DNA of 64,000 nucleotides from Gambelia wislizenii (GCA_030847615.1 JAUMIR010000005.1:170404596-170468595); one strand, 5' to 3'. Shown: positions 32,804-45,164, counted from the stretch's first letter. Translations and numbers: made by a program. The notes: generated from the sequence alone by a model not told the origin.

Positions 32804-33268
32804 CAGGGCCGGTTTAAGGAATTTGGGGGCCCCCAGCAATGCTTTACTTTGGGGGCCCCCATATGACTTGAAGGCACATGGGCAAGAAAGAAAGAAAGAA
32901 AGAAAGAAAGAAGCCCTTTCTGAGGAAGACAACCCTCAAATTCCCTGTCTCTCTCTCTCTCACACACACACACACTCACCCTCTCCGATGTGCCTCTCCC
33001 TCCAGCTTCTGCCACGGAGGGCTGCTGTTTCTTTCTCTTTCTCTTTCTCTTTAGTTTTGGAGAGGCTGTTTTGTTTGTTTTTTAAAAAAAGCCAGCAGGA
33101 GGTTTTTGGAGGAGGAGGGTAAGAGGGGGCTCCTCCCGGCTGTCTCCTGGCTGTTCCTTCATCAGATTAAGGAGGCCAACACGGGGCCCTCTCTTGACCT
33201 CGGGGCCCCCTCTTGACCTCGGGGCCCCCTGCCAATGCTGATTTGGCAGACAGGTTAAACCGGCCCTG
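32804..33268. mobile_element. hAT-type MITE, 465 bp
   Basis: The ends are CAGGGCCGGTTTAAGG and CAGGTTAAACCGGCCCTG. The exact 8-bp duplication TTTATAAT occurs on both sides (32796-32803, 33269-33276). The interior has two 'gggggcccc' blocks, an (AAAG)n run (32885-32911), a (CA)n run and a purine/pyrimidine-rich stretch. Confidence 0.92.
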
Positions 33269-33276
33269 TTTATAAT

Positions 33277-36200
33277 GATCCTTGCTTTCATAATCAATGA
33301 CTTACTGAAGACGCACAGTGATCTGAAGTCGCAGCTGAAATTAATTAAGCCAAAACACTGGCGTGAAAGCTTTCCAATATACTGTGCTTTTTGCATCTGT
33401 CCTCAAATTTGTTTCGGTCAACAAATGTCAGCAGCAACATGAGGGCCTCCCTTGCTTGCCAAATGCCTTTTTGACACCTTTCTTTGCTGCCCCTAGGTCT
33501 ACTTGTACTGTTCCCATCTGAAAATGAGTTCTGTGAGTACAAGGTAGTTGCTTCTCAGATACACAGTCCCACTTTCAGTGTGATACGGATTCCAAGGATG
33601 ACCCTTATATCTGACTTAAACGTATCATCAATGATTCAGTCTCCCCTCCCCGCTGCCAATTGACTGATACATACAGCTGTTTTAAAATGAGACAGCTTCC
33701 TACTAATTGGATGTGGTCTTCTGCTTTGTGACAAGGTCAAGTCCCATGTAAATTCTATGGCTGCTGCTACAGAGCAGTGTATCTGTCAAAGTCGTTTATC
33801 TGAAGAACTGTCAGAGGACAGGGCTGAGCAGGTATGGCACATGCACAGGTCAGTTTTCACTCCTGCAACTGGCCATACCACACCATTTGGGGGGGCAGTT
33901 TTTACTTGTTTCTTTTGCTGTGGGTGGGTGGGAAACTTTTGGAGTTTGGCTTTGGGAGCTGTAAATCAAGGATGATGATTTACTCCTTGGGGAAACTTTT
34001 TCATCCAAAAATTAATTATAGTAGGCCTGGAGACTACAAAAAAGCCATGTGTGCCACCCATGGTCTGTAGGCCACATGATTCCTCCCTTTGTTCTAATCC
34101 AAGCCTAGTTTAAAATGAGAACAGGGGCCTTGAGGTTTGCCATGAGGAATTAACACCTAAGCAGTAGACAGAGCACCTGTCACCTGGTCACAGTCTGCCC
34201 CACTATGCTGAGATTGTATTTCAATGACTGTACTTCTTTCTAATGTTACATCTATAAATTAGCATATGCAAGTGTTATGCAAATCTAAGACCTCCTTTTT
34301 TATGATGGGTTTCCTCTTTCTTTGGTGTAAGTTGGCCACCTTACTGCAAACAATAACACCCCACTGCACCCAAACAAGCCTTCTTGGCTTTGAGTTGGGC
34401 AAATCAGAAAATGGCAATTGTTGGTCTCCAGCAAAAACCTCAGTTTGTACAAAATGGTCTTTGTTCACAGTGAAGATTGTGTAAACTCATTCCTGTTCCC
34501 TGATGATTTATACTAAGTTGACACATTTGGGTACAGCATGAATTAGGTTGCAGGGATTGTGATTGGAACACTCCCAGGGCTCTGTGCTAAAATAAATGAA
34601 TTCAAATAAACCTCTTGGCCATAAAAGCCATATATTTTGCACATAGTTCTTTTGTACAGTTTATTCTTTCTCTTTAGTTAAGGAGAGATTTAGAAGACCT
34701 TGAAACTACTGGAACTCTGGTTCAGTTGCCTCTCTATTTCAGAGGTTTCTGGCATTCCTCAAACACTTTGATCCTTGTATTCATATTCTTAGGGCTAAAA
34801 ATATGACTTCTAAAAATTAAGTGTGGAATTGGCACCCAGTCCTGTCCTCAAATCATAAAATCACAGAATATACACAGAAAGCCAGCACAGTCCTTTGTCT
34901 GGGATGGGCAATTCCAGATGTCTATGGCTCACAGGGACACTTCATCCTTTGACAGCCTCTCACCAGCCAGCCCTGTCCGTTCTTCCCAGGCATGGAAAAG
35001 CTCCTATCTCAAAACAGTTGCTGATCAGAGATAAAAGAATTTTCATAATGAGTGCTAATAAAGCTTTTCTTAGTGCTGAGTTGTATTTCAGCCTCTCTCA
35101 TGTGGCATAGAATTCAGGAGGATAATTCAAAACACCAACATGGCCAGGAGGGAGGGGACAAGTACATCCTGGCATAAATGATAGACATGCATTGTCCTGA
35201 GCCATTGTCAATGGAGGGCATTTGTCAGGCACTCACACTTGGCTAATTCTTTGCTATATTACTCAGCCGTGGCCAACTTGTGCTGTCTCATATGTCTGAA
35301 ACCTAAAAATACCACCAGCAGATTTTGTAAACACATTGATATTGGCATGTTTGTCAACACTTTGGAATAACTGGGGAAATGTTTGTGCCTTTCTAACAAA
35401 TAGAATTGGGGAAATTTAATACATAAGCATGAGCAACAGGACAGTTTGTCCAATATAATGACGTACTTGACAAATTGTGACAATCACTAACTGATAACCT
35501 TATAATCTGCCTGCTTTTACAGAATTTGGAATATGGGCAAGACATAAGGAAATAAGGAACAACCATATATACCCATATAAATGTCACAATTCGTTTGCCA
35601 ATCAGTACACAAAGAAATGTCTTAGCTGCAAAATTCTTTCCTTCAACAGATTTGCTCTGTGAAGAGCTGTCAAATATTTGATTTACTCAACTATCCATCC
35701 TCATTTTATGCCAGACCTCACCAAGGCTCAGTTTCAGAATGTGTCTTCAGGGAGAGTGAGTTGAATACACTGGTGCTGGCATTTCCACTAAATTAAGTTC
35801 ATCTTCAAGAAATTGCTACAGCCATTTTACAAGTTTATCCTATAATACAGAGCAAAGTATCCTAAATTATGCTGAAGAATAAAAAGGCTAAGTTTGTAGG
35901 CAGCAGTTTGTGTAGAGCTGGATACGAATCAGAAGTCACCAGTCTGAGGTATGGCATGAACTCATTAGGTGGCCCTCATGAAGTATGCCCCCAAAACACA
36001 GTGCCAGAATTGTGTCTCCTAGAGTGTTATGTAATGGTTATTACAAACATATAAAAGTCAGTATGGTGAGGTCATTTTCAACGGGACCACAGCATGCGAG
36101 GACGGAAAATTTAATGCTCTATGTTCCCTCCTTCACCACAACCATGACACAAATTGGGCCCCTCCCTTATGTTGCAATTAACAATAAGGTTAGCCCTGCA

Positions 36201-36735
36201 ATTAGGCAGAATGAGGCAATTATCTCAACCAGATGTTTGGAGGTAGCCACAGAGTGCTGTAAAAGAGCTGTGTGCCACATGATCTGGCCAACACCTCCTA
36301 ACCCAGATTTCTGCCTCCAAGTGCAATGGAAGATGCTGTTCCATCACACGTGTTAAAGAAAGAAGATCCAATGCCAGTCCAATCAGCTTTTGTACACTGA
36401 ATGGGAGGGGGAGCCATCTTATTCTTCACCTCAGCCATGGAAATTGTGGCTCTGATGTCATTAGGGCCATGAATCCACTCTGGATTTCACTCTAGAAGCT
36501 ATTAAAGGTACTGAAACCTATCTCCCAAATAGGTCCAGAGCATGCTGGATAGAACCGTTAAAGCTCAGGCTAAAACCCAGAGTAGATTTATTCTCTCAGT
36601 GATATGGAATCCACCAGTTGCTGCTGTACCTCAAACAGCAAAACACCTGGAGCCAGCTTGGTAAGAGGCAGAAAAAATATCCCATTGGTACTAATGAAGC
36701 TCTTCTCTGCTGTGTGTGATTTTTGTTGGGAATTA
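33277..36735. other. No recognisable feature (3.4 kb)
   Basis: I see no repeat ends, coding motifs or RNA gene signatures. Frames up to 123 codons (35985-36356) have no recognisable domain. This is the longest unexplained stretch in the window. Confidence 0.4.
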
Positions 36736-37290
36736 ATTCAGCAGTTCTATGTGATGAATATTGCTGTCCTTGAGCAAGCAGGGATCACCAGTATTGAGGC
36801 CATGATATTGAGAACACAGCTGTGCTGGGCAGGGCACGTTTCTAGGATGGAGGACCATTGCCTCCCAAAAATAGTACTCTACGGTGAACTCGCCATGGGT
36901 TAGTGTAGGAGGGGCGCTCCAAGAAAGCGATACAAGGACTCCCTGAAACAACATCTCAGGCTTGGCCAAATTGATCACCAGCAATGGTCCGCCTTGGCCT
37001 CACATCGGGAGGCATGGAGATGCACTATCCACAATGCTGCAGCCTTATTTGAGAGCTCACACCAAACAAGTCTTGAAGAGAAACGACAACGCAGAAAGAA
37101 TCCCAACCCGGAAACATCACCCAAGGAGACCTTCTGCTGTGCTTTCTGCAACTGGACTTGTTTATCTCGGATTGGCCTTTTTAGTCGTCAGCGCGCTGGC
37201 AGAAAGCGTGGGATGAGTCCTTCCTGAATCTTTGTTGGCGAAGAAAAGCCAGAAAGAGAGAGAGAGAGAATTCAGCCGTGAAGGGAAGAG
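36736..37290 (+). mobile_element. LINE ORF2 C-terminus with a zinc-finger motif
   Basis: The open frame reads VLEQAGITSIEAMILRTQLC, WAGHVSRMEDHCLPKIVLYG, a stop at 36901-36903, RRGAPRKRYKDSLKQHLRLG, then REAWRCTIHNAAALFESSHQ and FCCAFCNWTCLSRIGLFSRQ, ending at 37225-37227. This block is the tail of an endonuclease-RT non-LTR retrotransposon. The Cys pair matches a C2H2-like finger, but the His residues are changed here. The same region occurs at 45300-45685 in the opposite orientation, including the (AG)n end near 37256. Confidence 0.75.
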
Positions 37291-38261
37291 TTAAACTCCC
37301 CCGCCCCATGTACTGAAGACTCAATTCAAAATTGATCTTTCTGCATATCGTTTCAAACAAACATACTTTCCACAACATTGTGGGCAGCAGATTTAACATT
37401 ATGTGTGGTTAGATGTTTGAAGTCTAATGTGTATATTATGGTCTGCCACTTTATCAGATGTATTAAGTATTACCCTGTTTTGGGAGGCAAGCAAACATAT
37501 GCACACACATCATACATAATTGTGGAGGCTTGTATGCTATGAAGTCAGAGGGCAATGAAAGGCCAAAAGAGCAGATTGTGGCAAGTATGTTAAACTATCT
37601 TTCCTCAACTTGGTAGACTCAACTTTGGACTTCACTTCCCATCAATCGCAGCCAGCATGACAAGCATGACCAATGGTAAGGATGATAAGAAAGCAGCTGA
37701 AGAGGAACAGGATAGAGAAGACTGTATCAAAGCTTGGATGAATGTGAAATAATTATAAAGACCTTTCATAAAGCAGTGCTGATTATAACATCCTGGCACT
37801 AGTAAGCTAATTACAGTACTCTCCTATCTTGGTTTGTGTCACAAGTGACAGAAGTACATTTCTGAACAGTTTGCTTAATACATCTCATGAAAAAGCTGGC
37901 CTAGGTACCCTGTATTTTGAATATACCTGGATACTGAAGACAGAGATACATTGACTTCTAGTGTTACTGGATGTGGCCATTTATCTTTCAAAAAAACGAG
38001 GAACTGCATCACCAAAAAATATGACACCCCGCCCACAGATTTCCCAGATCTGCATAAAATTTGTATATTCTTATGTACAGGTATAGATGCAAAGTTTGAA
38101 ATAGCTTCCATAATTTAAATAGAAATCTCGGGATGACCTGTATGTTTGCTTGCGCATTGTCCAACTGCTAACTGTTGATGTGGAACTTCAAGTCCCTGCC
38201 TGTTCTCTCATCTTATGGTTTTTATCGTTAAACTGGGCATGGACTGGACAGTCCTTCAAAT
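37291..38261. other. No clear feature
   Basis: Possible traces of a hAT-like fragment occur at 37600-37680 ('cacttcccatcaatcgcagccagcatgac'). Otherwise nothing is recognised. Confidence 0.4.
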
Positions 38262-38405
38262 AGAAAAGGGGCAAGAATTGTCTAGCCCTCCAGATGTTGC
38301 TGGACTGCAACTCTCATCAGTCCTGGTCAGCATAGCCAATAGTGTGGGATGATGGGATTTGAAATCCAACAACACCTGGAAGGGCAAACATTCCCCATCC
38401 TCACA
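38262..38405. mobile_element. hAT-like MITE (GGCCCTC family)
   Basis: 'tagccctccagatgttgctggactgcaactctcatcagtcctggtcagcatagccaat' and the mirrored 'gatgggatttgaaatccaacaacacctggaagggc' are the two halves of the palindromic family seen at 9310. Confidence 0.75.
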
Positions 38406-39178
38406 ACAGAGATACCTGTAAATAGAGAACTTGCTGTCCTATAAAGCTATTCCGGAATAGCTATAATTTTAAAAAATAGACCACAGAAGGGATGGGGAAT
38501 ATTAATCTCTATTATACATGTAATTTTGCTGGCAGCATGTCCTGAGCAAATCTGCCTAACCATTGTTTGTTTTATAAATGCCTATTATCTGTTATTTTTA
38601 ATTACCTTCACTTCATTACTTGGCCTTTTCTATTTGTCAAGGGGAGATCAAACAAACTGCTCTTCGTTTTTTGCTGCATAAAATTCTCATCTGAGACCTC
38701 AAGTATTAAGAGTACTGTAGTTTTTCATCCGCCCCACTTTCTTTTTCTGCTCTTTTAATAGGATATGCAACACAGGCAGGCCTGTGTCATGCATTCTAAG
38801 GCCAGCCTCAGCTGGTTTCAAAAGGAGCAGCGACAGTGTTTTTCTGAGGATCAACAGCAGAGCCAGGGAGCTGTGGAGAGATGCCAGATCAGAACAGACT
38901 TCTGCAGAAGTCAGCAAATGTAACTCCTCTCCTTTTAACTCAACTTGCTTCCTCTTTAAGGGGGGAAAACAGATCACCAAATCTCAGATGAGAAAAGGAG
39001 AGTTTTATCTGGGTCACTTTCCCTCAACCATTTTGGCTCTACAATATAATCTTGAAGGAAAAGTTTTCAGAAGACAGATATCAATACAGGAAAACATAAA
39101 GAGCTGGTGGACTGGGGGAGTGGAAAGAATGCCTGAAAAATACAAAACTGCTTTTCCTCCACTCCTCTTCAATGCCCT
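38406..39178. other. No recognised gene
   Basis: A 183-codon plus frame (38784-39335) covers part of this stretch and runs through the (GT)n repeat into a LINE tail. It has no domain and I regard it as chance. Confidence 0.45.
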
Positions 39179-39204
39179 GCGTGTGTGTGTGTGTGTGTGT
39201 GTGT
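39179..39204. repeat. (GT)13 microsatellite
   Basis: An uninterrupted GT run follows 'gccctgc'. Confidence 0.95.
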
Positions 39205-39229
39205 ATTTGGCTCCCTTGAGTTCTGGGAT

Positions 39230-39620
39230 CCTATTACTGATGATTTATTTATATGAAAAGTGTATTGTTGCCCTCCAGCAAATTGCTCTCGGGGTGACGT
39301 ACAATAAAACAAATAAAATCCAAAAATCCATATAAGAACAAATAAAAAGCTCAGCACGATAAAACTATCAGTGCAAACAGAGACTAAAACAGAGGAGGCA
39401 TCAATCACAGAGAGAGCTAAATATCAGAGTTTGAAAACTCTTTCAGCCCAGCACAACAGCAAAAACACACAAGGATGGGAAAAGCCTGTGAGAAGAAGAG
39501 AAAAGTTATTTGCCTAATATTGAAAGGACAACAAAGTAGGAACCAGGGTGACCTCTCTGAAGAAGATGTTCCATAACTGGGAGGCAGCTGCTACTAAAAG
39601 ACCCACATACAAGGGCAGTG
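39230..39620 (-). mobile_element. L2/CR1-like LINE 3' end
   Basis: On the minus strand the ORF2 end can be read (VMEHLLQRGHPGSYFVVLSI), followed by a 3' UTR ending in 'attttatttgttttattgtacgtcaccccgagagcaatttgc' and an ATAAA tail. It belongs to a different subfamily from the 6-8 kb copy. Confidence 0.6.
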
Positions 39621-39637
39621 GGAGTAGGGAAAACTTC

Positions 39638-41155
39638 GGAGATTTTCAGATGGGGGAAATAACCCCCGCAGAGATCGGGAGAGAAATGGGGCTGTTCTGC
39701 TGCCAGCACTCCATTTTGCACACCCCCGTCCTTCTCCTTATCTCCATTTTTTCTCCCTCCATCCTGGGTGCCGTTTACATGACGAAAATGTCCCGGGAAG
39801 AATTCGTGTCGATCCCTGGCAGTTTACACGTACATCGGGTTGGGTACGTGATTTTCAGAAGGGGGGCCACCTTTTATCCCTCAACCTGCGGGACTTCCAG
39901 TCCCGTGGGTTGTGCTGGTTTTTAAAGAAGTCACTGGAGGATTCGGAATTTCAGAAATGTAAACAGCCTGGGACAAAATATCTCGGTACTAGGGGATGAC
40001 CAGAAATGATGACTGGGGGCAGGCTTAGAGATCAGTGACCAGAAAAGGAGGGGTCAGTCACCTGTTCAACAGATCCAGCCTCACCAGCTGAAAATAAAGG
40101 CATCCCTTCCAACTGCACGTAGGTTGGTGTGTGTGTGGGCGTGTGTACTCAATCACCTTTTTAAATGGATTTCTACACTGCAAACCCTTCAGCTTTAACC
40201 TCTTCCTCAATTGCATATTACAAAGAGATTGTGGTGGGCAGAGAGTCATCCATTCATTCCCTGTCTGGATCCCCTCCCTGGCACAGTAAAATATTCCAGC
40301 GTCTGAGCGAATGAACACACTTTCATTCCTACCCCCAACAAGACACAGTAAAAAAATGCTAGCCAAAATGCCTTGTGTGACACTGGCTTGAAATCTTCAC
40401 TCTGCAGTTCCCTCTGCATTAAGCGTCAAGATTTTAAAAGAAATTCCAAGCCTCTCCTCCCCACCCCACCCCAATTGGCTTGATTTCAAAAGGAAAGGAC
40501 ATGGTTTAATTGTTCCTCCGTCTGAGCGAAAGATCACAGTCTTGGTCTTTCAAAATGTCTTCTGCCTCTGCTTAAAGGGTTAACATTTTTAAGAGACAGG
40601 ACAAACACAAACCTCTGCCCCCTCTCTTCCCCCCCCCCAGCCAGCCAATAGCATCGCTTGTGGCGCAGAACTCTAGAGGAAGTGCGTCACCGAGGTTGTG
40701 AAAACACGACTAATCACATCCTTGATTGACAGCCAAAAAAAAAAAAAAATCCCGGTAAACTAAACATGTGCAAACAGAAAAAGCACAGGATATAAGAGTG
40801 CGGGACCAATAAAAACTTTTGTCGTGTAAATATCAATCACGGGATCTTCCAGGATTTCCTAAAGAGTGACAAAAATTGTATAAACAGCGAGGGACGGATA
40901 CGGGATCAGGAAGTCACGGTAAGCCCCGCGACAAAACTTGTCGTGTAACTGGCACCCCGCTTTCATTTTCCTTCCACTATTTCCCCACTATTTTTTACTA
41001 ATGAAGAACTTTCGCTAATAAAAAATAGCAGAAGGAAAATGCAAGCAGGACTGAGGGAGAATGAAGGGAGGTTGGGAGAAGGAGCGCTAGCAGCGGAACA
41101 GCGCTGTTTCTCTCCCAATCTCCACAGGGGTTATTTACCCCATCTGAAAATCTCC
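39638..41155. mobile_element. Palindromic MITE, split by a Harbinger derivative
   Basis: The ends are GGAGATTTTCAGATGGGGGA (39638) and TTACCCCATCTGAAAATCTCC (to 41155). Arms of about 130 bp pair: 'gagatcgggagagaaatggggctgttctgctgccagc' on the left with its reverse at 41070-41140 on the right. The fold-back centre 'ttttttactaatgaagaactttcgctaataaaaaa' lies near 40988-41025. The flanks are TTC / CTC. The 1.2-kb insertion lies in the left arm. Confidence 0.75.
39766..40957 (-). mobile_element. Internally deleted derivative of the 22-27 kb Harbinger
   Basis: Both ends match the full-length element in inverted orientation. 39766-40060 corresponds to the reverse of 27310-27609 ('tttcagaaggggggccaccttttatccctcaacc', 'tttttaaagaagtc', 'aaaggaggggtcagt'). 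40670-40957 corresponds to the reverse of 22317-22620 ('catccttgattgacagc', 'gtgcaaacagaaa', 'gggatcaggaa', 'cgtgtaactggcaccc'). Both genes are missing. The middle (40060-40660) has no counterpart I can see. No transposase is present, so it would depend on a full-length relative. Confidence 0.8.
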
Positions 41156-41963
41156 CTCTTGGATGGTGCCCTTAGTTCTCAGGTAGGAATACATGAAAAG
41201 AAGCAATCGTTCATGACAGCCTTCTCCCAGTCTGATGGCCTCCCATCATCCTCAGCTGTGATACAGTTGGGAGGCTGTGAGGGGTGGCCTGTGGGAAAGG
41301 CTTGTTTGTTAAATAGTTACATAGGGTTAGACAGAAATAGAATTAGATAGGACCAGTTTAGGAAGAGGGGAAGGAAGGAGGTCTGAATAGATTTTGGGGA
41401 GCTAAAAATGTGGAAGGAGGTCAGGGAGAAGTGTTACTTTGTTTGAAACAGGTGTTACTGTGTACTGTAGAACCAGCATAAGTCTAGATAGGGCTTTTTG
41501 GTTGTTGTTATAAAATAAATCTTTACTGTTTTTATTTTCTACATCTTTGTCCGGATGCTTTAATTTAATAATTAACAAGGAAAAATTGTCATTTTTTGAC
41601 ATGCTGAATTTGTCAGCAACCAGCACATCTACTTGTCCAGTATAGCAGATACCTTAAAGCTATATCCTATGCCTAAAAGGGCAAGGTGAGTGATAGGAGC
41701 CAATGGGTTGGCATTGAAGGGTCAACCTGGATAGGGGTTTCATCACACCAACCAGCATGTTGCTGACTGGGGCTGATGGCATATAATGGGGAAGACAACT
41801 GTGGACAGCTGTAATTAAGCACTGTAGGTATGCACTGATAATAGATTTCAGCAGAGAAAGCTCTAGAAATGTGTATTACCTTGAACTAAGTTCCCCTGTC
41901 AGAAGCAGCCTATCTACATTAGTGAGAAACATAGGATATCAGTATGAACGGATTGAGACTGGG
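41156..41963. other. No recognisable feature
   Basis: No gene or repeat end is recognised. Confidence 0.4.
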
Positions 41964-42506
41964 AGCTTATTTACACTAACCAGGATACACTGGCTTCCCC
42001 CCAGCACATCCTGGCTCCAGATCTGGCCCATTCTGACCTTGTTACCTCCACAAAATGAGGCAGAATCCCAACAGAATGATGGTCCATCACTGCAGATGAT
42101 GCCATTTCCCCTCCTATGTGGAAGCCAGGAAGGAACCCTGCAACATGTGACTGAAGACTCTCTGCACATGGCCAGCCTTGGTAACTTGCTGAGGGACCCC
42201 TGCCTGGCTTCTGGGAGAGCTAGTAGCTGGTGGTGGTGGCGGCAGTGAGGCGCAGCCTGCCGGATGGGCTCCTGTGGACACATGGGACCCAATCTGGGTT
42301 TTGGCTGCCGGTAACAGAGTAAATGAAGTATTATATGGTAACATTTTATCGGGCCCTACCCAGCTTTATCCCATTCTGCCCTGTATCTGCCCCAGGGTGG
42401 TGAGGTCTGCCTTGGGCCAGATCGGAGCAAAAGCCCTGGATCATATGGACTGTAGGGCTCTGGAACAAGGGCAAGCTGGGTAATTTAGCCTGTGTAGATA
42501 AGACCA
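41964..42506. mobile_element. Candidate DNA transposon with short inverted ends
   Basis: The left end, GGGAGCTTATTTACACTAACC, mirrors the right end, 'tttagcctgtgtagataagacc'. The interior is GC-richer than its surroundings and has no coding motif. The target duplication is unclear. Confidence 0.4.
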
Positions 42507-44234
42507 AGGAGCTATGTATTACTCATCTTTTTTCAGACATATTACCCTCTCCTATCAAGGCATTTGAAGTGGAAGTAATCTTGTGAGGTGGGCTAGGCTA
42601 AGAATGACTGAGCCAAGGTTGTCCATTAAGCATCATGATGTCATGTTAGCATACCCTACCCCTATTTTATAATTGTATATAGTGGACATTTTTCAGGACA
42701 CTGTTTGGGTCAAGCTGACTGGAGAACAGTCGAGGTCACGATAACCTGAGATGTGTCTACAATCATAATGGTGGGAAAACCCAGATAGGATTATGTAGAA
42801 AATCCCAGTTCAAAGTGGAACTGCAGCATGGTGAGAAGCAGGTTAAGGCCTGTTGCACACAGGTGGTTGGTCTGTCTGTCTGTTTTATTGATATCCTCTG
42901 TTTCTCCTAGTATGGGACCTAAGGTAACTTTCTCTAAGAGCCAAGTGTAGAGAGAAGGCCTCAGAATAGAAGGGAACATTTGTACTTTGGAGCAAAACCC
43001 ATCAAGAACATACCATTGAATGTTCCAAAGATGAAAACTGGGACATGTGTGGCCATGCAACATTACAGTCTGGTCAGGAGGGCAAAAGTTATTAATGAGA
43101 AAGAATATACAGACTAGGAGAGGCTGTGGCAATTTGCTTTTGCCTGAGCTTACAAGGAGGAGCAAGATTTTTCTCCTTTTTCTCCTCTCCCTACTGCACT
43201 TTGAACTCAGTTTGCAGCAACTGAAGTAAAGTAAGGAGAATGGGAGATAGTGGCAGGAAGGAGAGAGAAACTGGGACATTTTGAAAGCAGCTGAAAAAGT
43301 AGGGTGACAGAAGATTAATTGGATCTGTCAGTTGGAGCATATGAAATAAAAGTTGTGTTACCTAATCTGACACCACCAGCACAATGTCTATATTAATAAT
43401 TGGCAATATTTAATAATTTGGTCAAATGCAGCCTTCTACACAGTGTGGCCATTAAAGCTGGGAAATTCCAACAAATTGCAAAGACTAGTATTCAGACTCA
43501 GTCAGGTATACACTTAAGGAGGGGCTGCTTAAATTCTAAAGAAATTCTAATTCACAAGGCAGCTGAAGGCACATACACCTGGCTAATCCTATCAGCCAAG
43601 GCTGGGAAGGAAACCTGTTAATAACCCTCATGCCTTCACCAGTCCCTAAACAAAAGATGTTGCTTCCTTCCTTTTCAATGCCAAAGTATCCACATATTAA
43701 GAAGCCATTAACATACCCGGAGTGCCTTTGTCTCACCTTGAACAACTCCAAGAAACATTATCTTCTACTTTAAATCCCATACCCAGAAGGCACATGTTGA
43801 CTATAAAAACTCTTACAAAATTCCACTCAACTGCACACAGTTCACCCTCCTACCTACCCCACATCAGACTTTACTGCTGTTCCGGCTTCAGGACCCCCCA
43901 TTCTGCTGGTTTCTTCCATGACCTCATTTCTACAGGACAAGTGTTGTAATGTAATTTCAAGAAAAAAGTAGGCAGAAGTGTGTATGTGTGTGTGTAGCCT
44001 CCCACCTCTCACACTTACTTTTCTGGACTCCGCTTCCATTGCTTATCATTCAAAAATGCTTTGATATCAGAAAGGAGCCCACAGGATTGAGAAACACACA
44101 CACAACACATTCACTTGGGGACAGGACTACAGGAAAAGAGTGAGTGGAGGGTTTCATATACTTTATTTGAACAATTTCTTTTGCTATCTCTTTATTTTAG
44201 GTATATCCCACTTTCCTGCTAAAAATAATGCTAA
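42507..44234. other. No recognised gene (1.7 kb)
   Basis: A 162-codon minus frame (43279-42791) is the longest here. It has no recognisable motif, no repeats and no splice context that I can defend. Confidence 0.4.
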
Positions 44235-44458
44235 AGGTAAGTTGTTGTGTGCCTTCAGGTCATTTCTGATTTATAGCAACCTATCATTTCTTGGCAGAAT
44301 TTGTTCAGAGGAGGTTTGCTTTGCTTTCCTCTGAGGCTGAGAGAGTGACTTGCTTAGGATCACCCAGTGGTTTCCATGGCAGAATGGGGATTTGAACCAT
44401 GTTTCCCAGTGTCCTAATCCAACACTCAAACAGCTACACCATGCTGGCTCTCAAAAGG
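44235..44458 (-). mobile_element. Sauria-type SINE
   Basis: Reversed tail 'ttgttgtgtgccttcaggtcatttctgattta', body 'tcctctgaggctgagagagtgacttgc', B-box complement 'ggatttgaaccatg' and head 'acaccatgctggctct'. Near full length. Confidence 0.9.
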
Positions 44459-44509
44459 CAGGCCATGGTAACATCCATTTTTTAACATTGTAGTGAGAAC
44501 TGGAAAAAA

Positions 44510-44588
44510 AATCATAGAATCATAGAGTTGGAAGAGACCACGAGAGGCATCCAGTCCAACCCTCTGCCATGCAGGAATACACACCTGA
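44510..44588 (-). mobile_element. CR1 3'-tail fragment
   Basis: 'atcatagaatcatagagttggaagagacca', 'catccagtccaaccctctgccatgcagga' is the reversed CR1 3' UTR with its repeated octamer. Confidence 0.92.
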
Positions 44589-45164
44589 AATAAAACCAAA
44601 ATTTTGAAAAAGCAAAAGCACACCAGTAAAAGAAAAAACATGCAGATACCAAGATCCAACAGTGGTTCTGTACTGGATAGTTACACAGTGGTTCTGTACT
44701 GGATAGTTATGGATAGTGTAACTGTAGCATGGATGTTCTATACTACATGTATTCAGAATTGCATCACTGTCCAATTAATCATGCCACCTGCATAATGCTA
44801 ATGCACATTCTCCTTGTATAATTGTTGGTAGGCCACCTATCAAAGTGTACATGATGCCTTGAAAAACTCAATCATATTCACAATGGTACTGCCAATGGAA
44901 CCTCACCGGTACCATAATCAGCCATAATCAGGATATGACCCTTGCAAAATGACCTTTAAAAGTACAGCTGCAATCATTAGTGTGTTTAAACAGGCATGGT
45001 TACAGAAGGATTCTAACCTAAAATTCCAATTGTGCAGCCAATCAGCTTGGTTGCCAAAGGCACATTAAAAATATATTGCCAGGATAACAGAAGCAGAACC
45101 AGCTTGGCTTCCCTTGGCCTCTTTAAATCAGTTCTCCTTGTTTTCTGTGGCTAGAGGTAAAGAA
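44589..45164. other. No recognisable feature; short direct repeat
   Basis: A tandem duplication of 'gtggttctgtactggatagtta' occurs at 44662-44711. Nothing else is supported. Confidence 0.5.

Noticed and set aside
38784..39335. 183-codon plus-strand frame
   Set aside because: It runs through the (GT)13 microsatellite into a reversed LINE tail and has no domain.
42791..43279. 162-codon minus-strand frame
   Set aside because: No domain, no splice or start context, no repeat match. A frame this long is expected by chance a few times in 64 kb.
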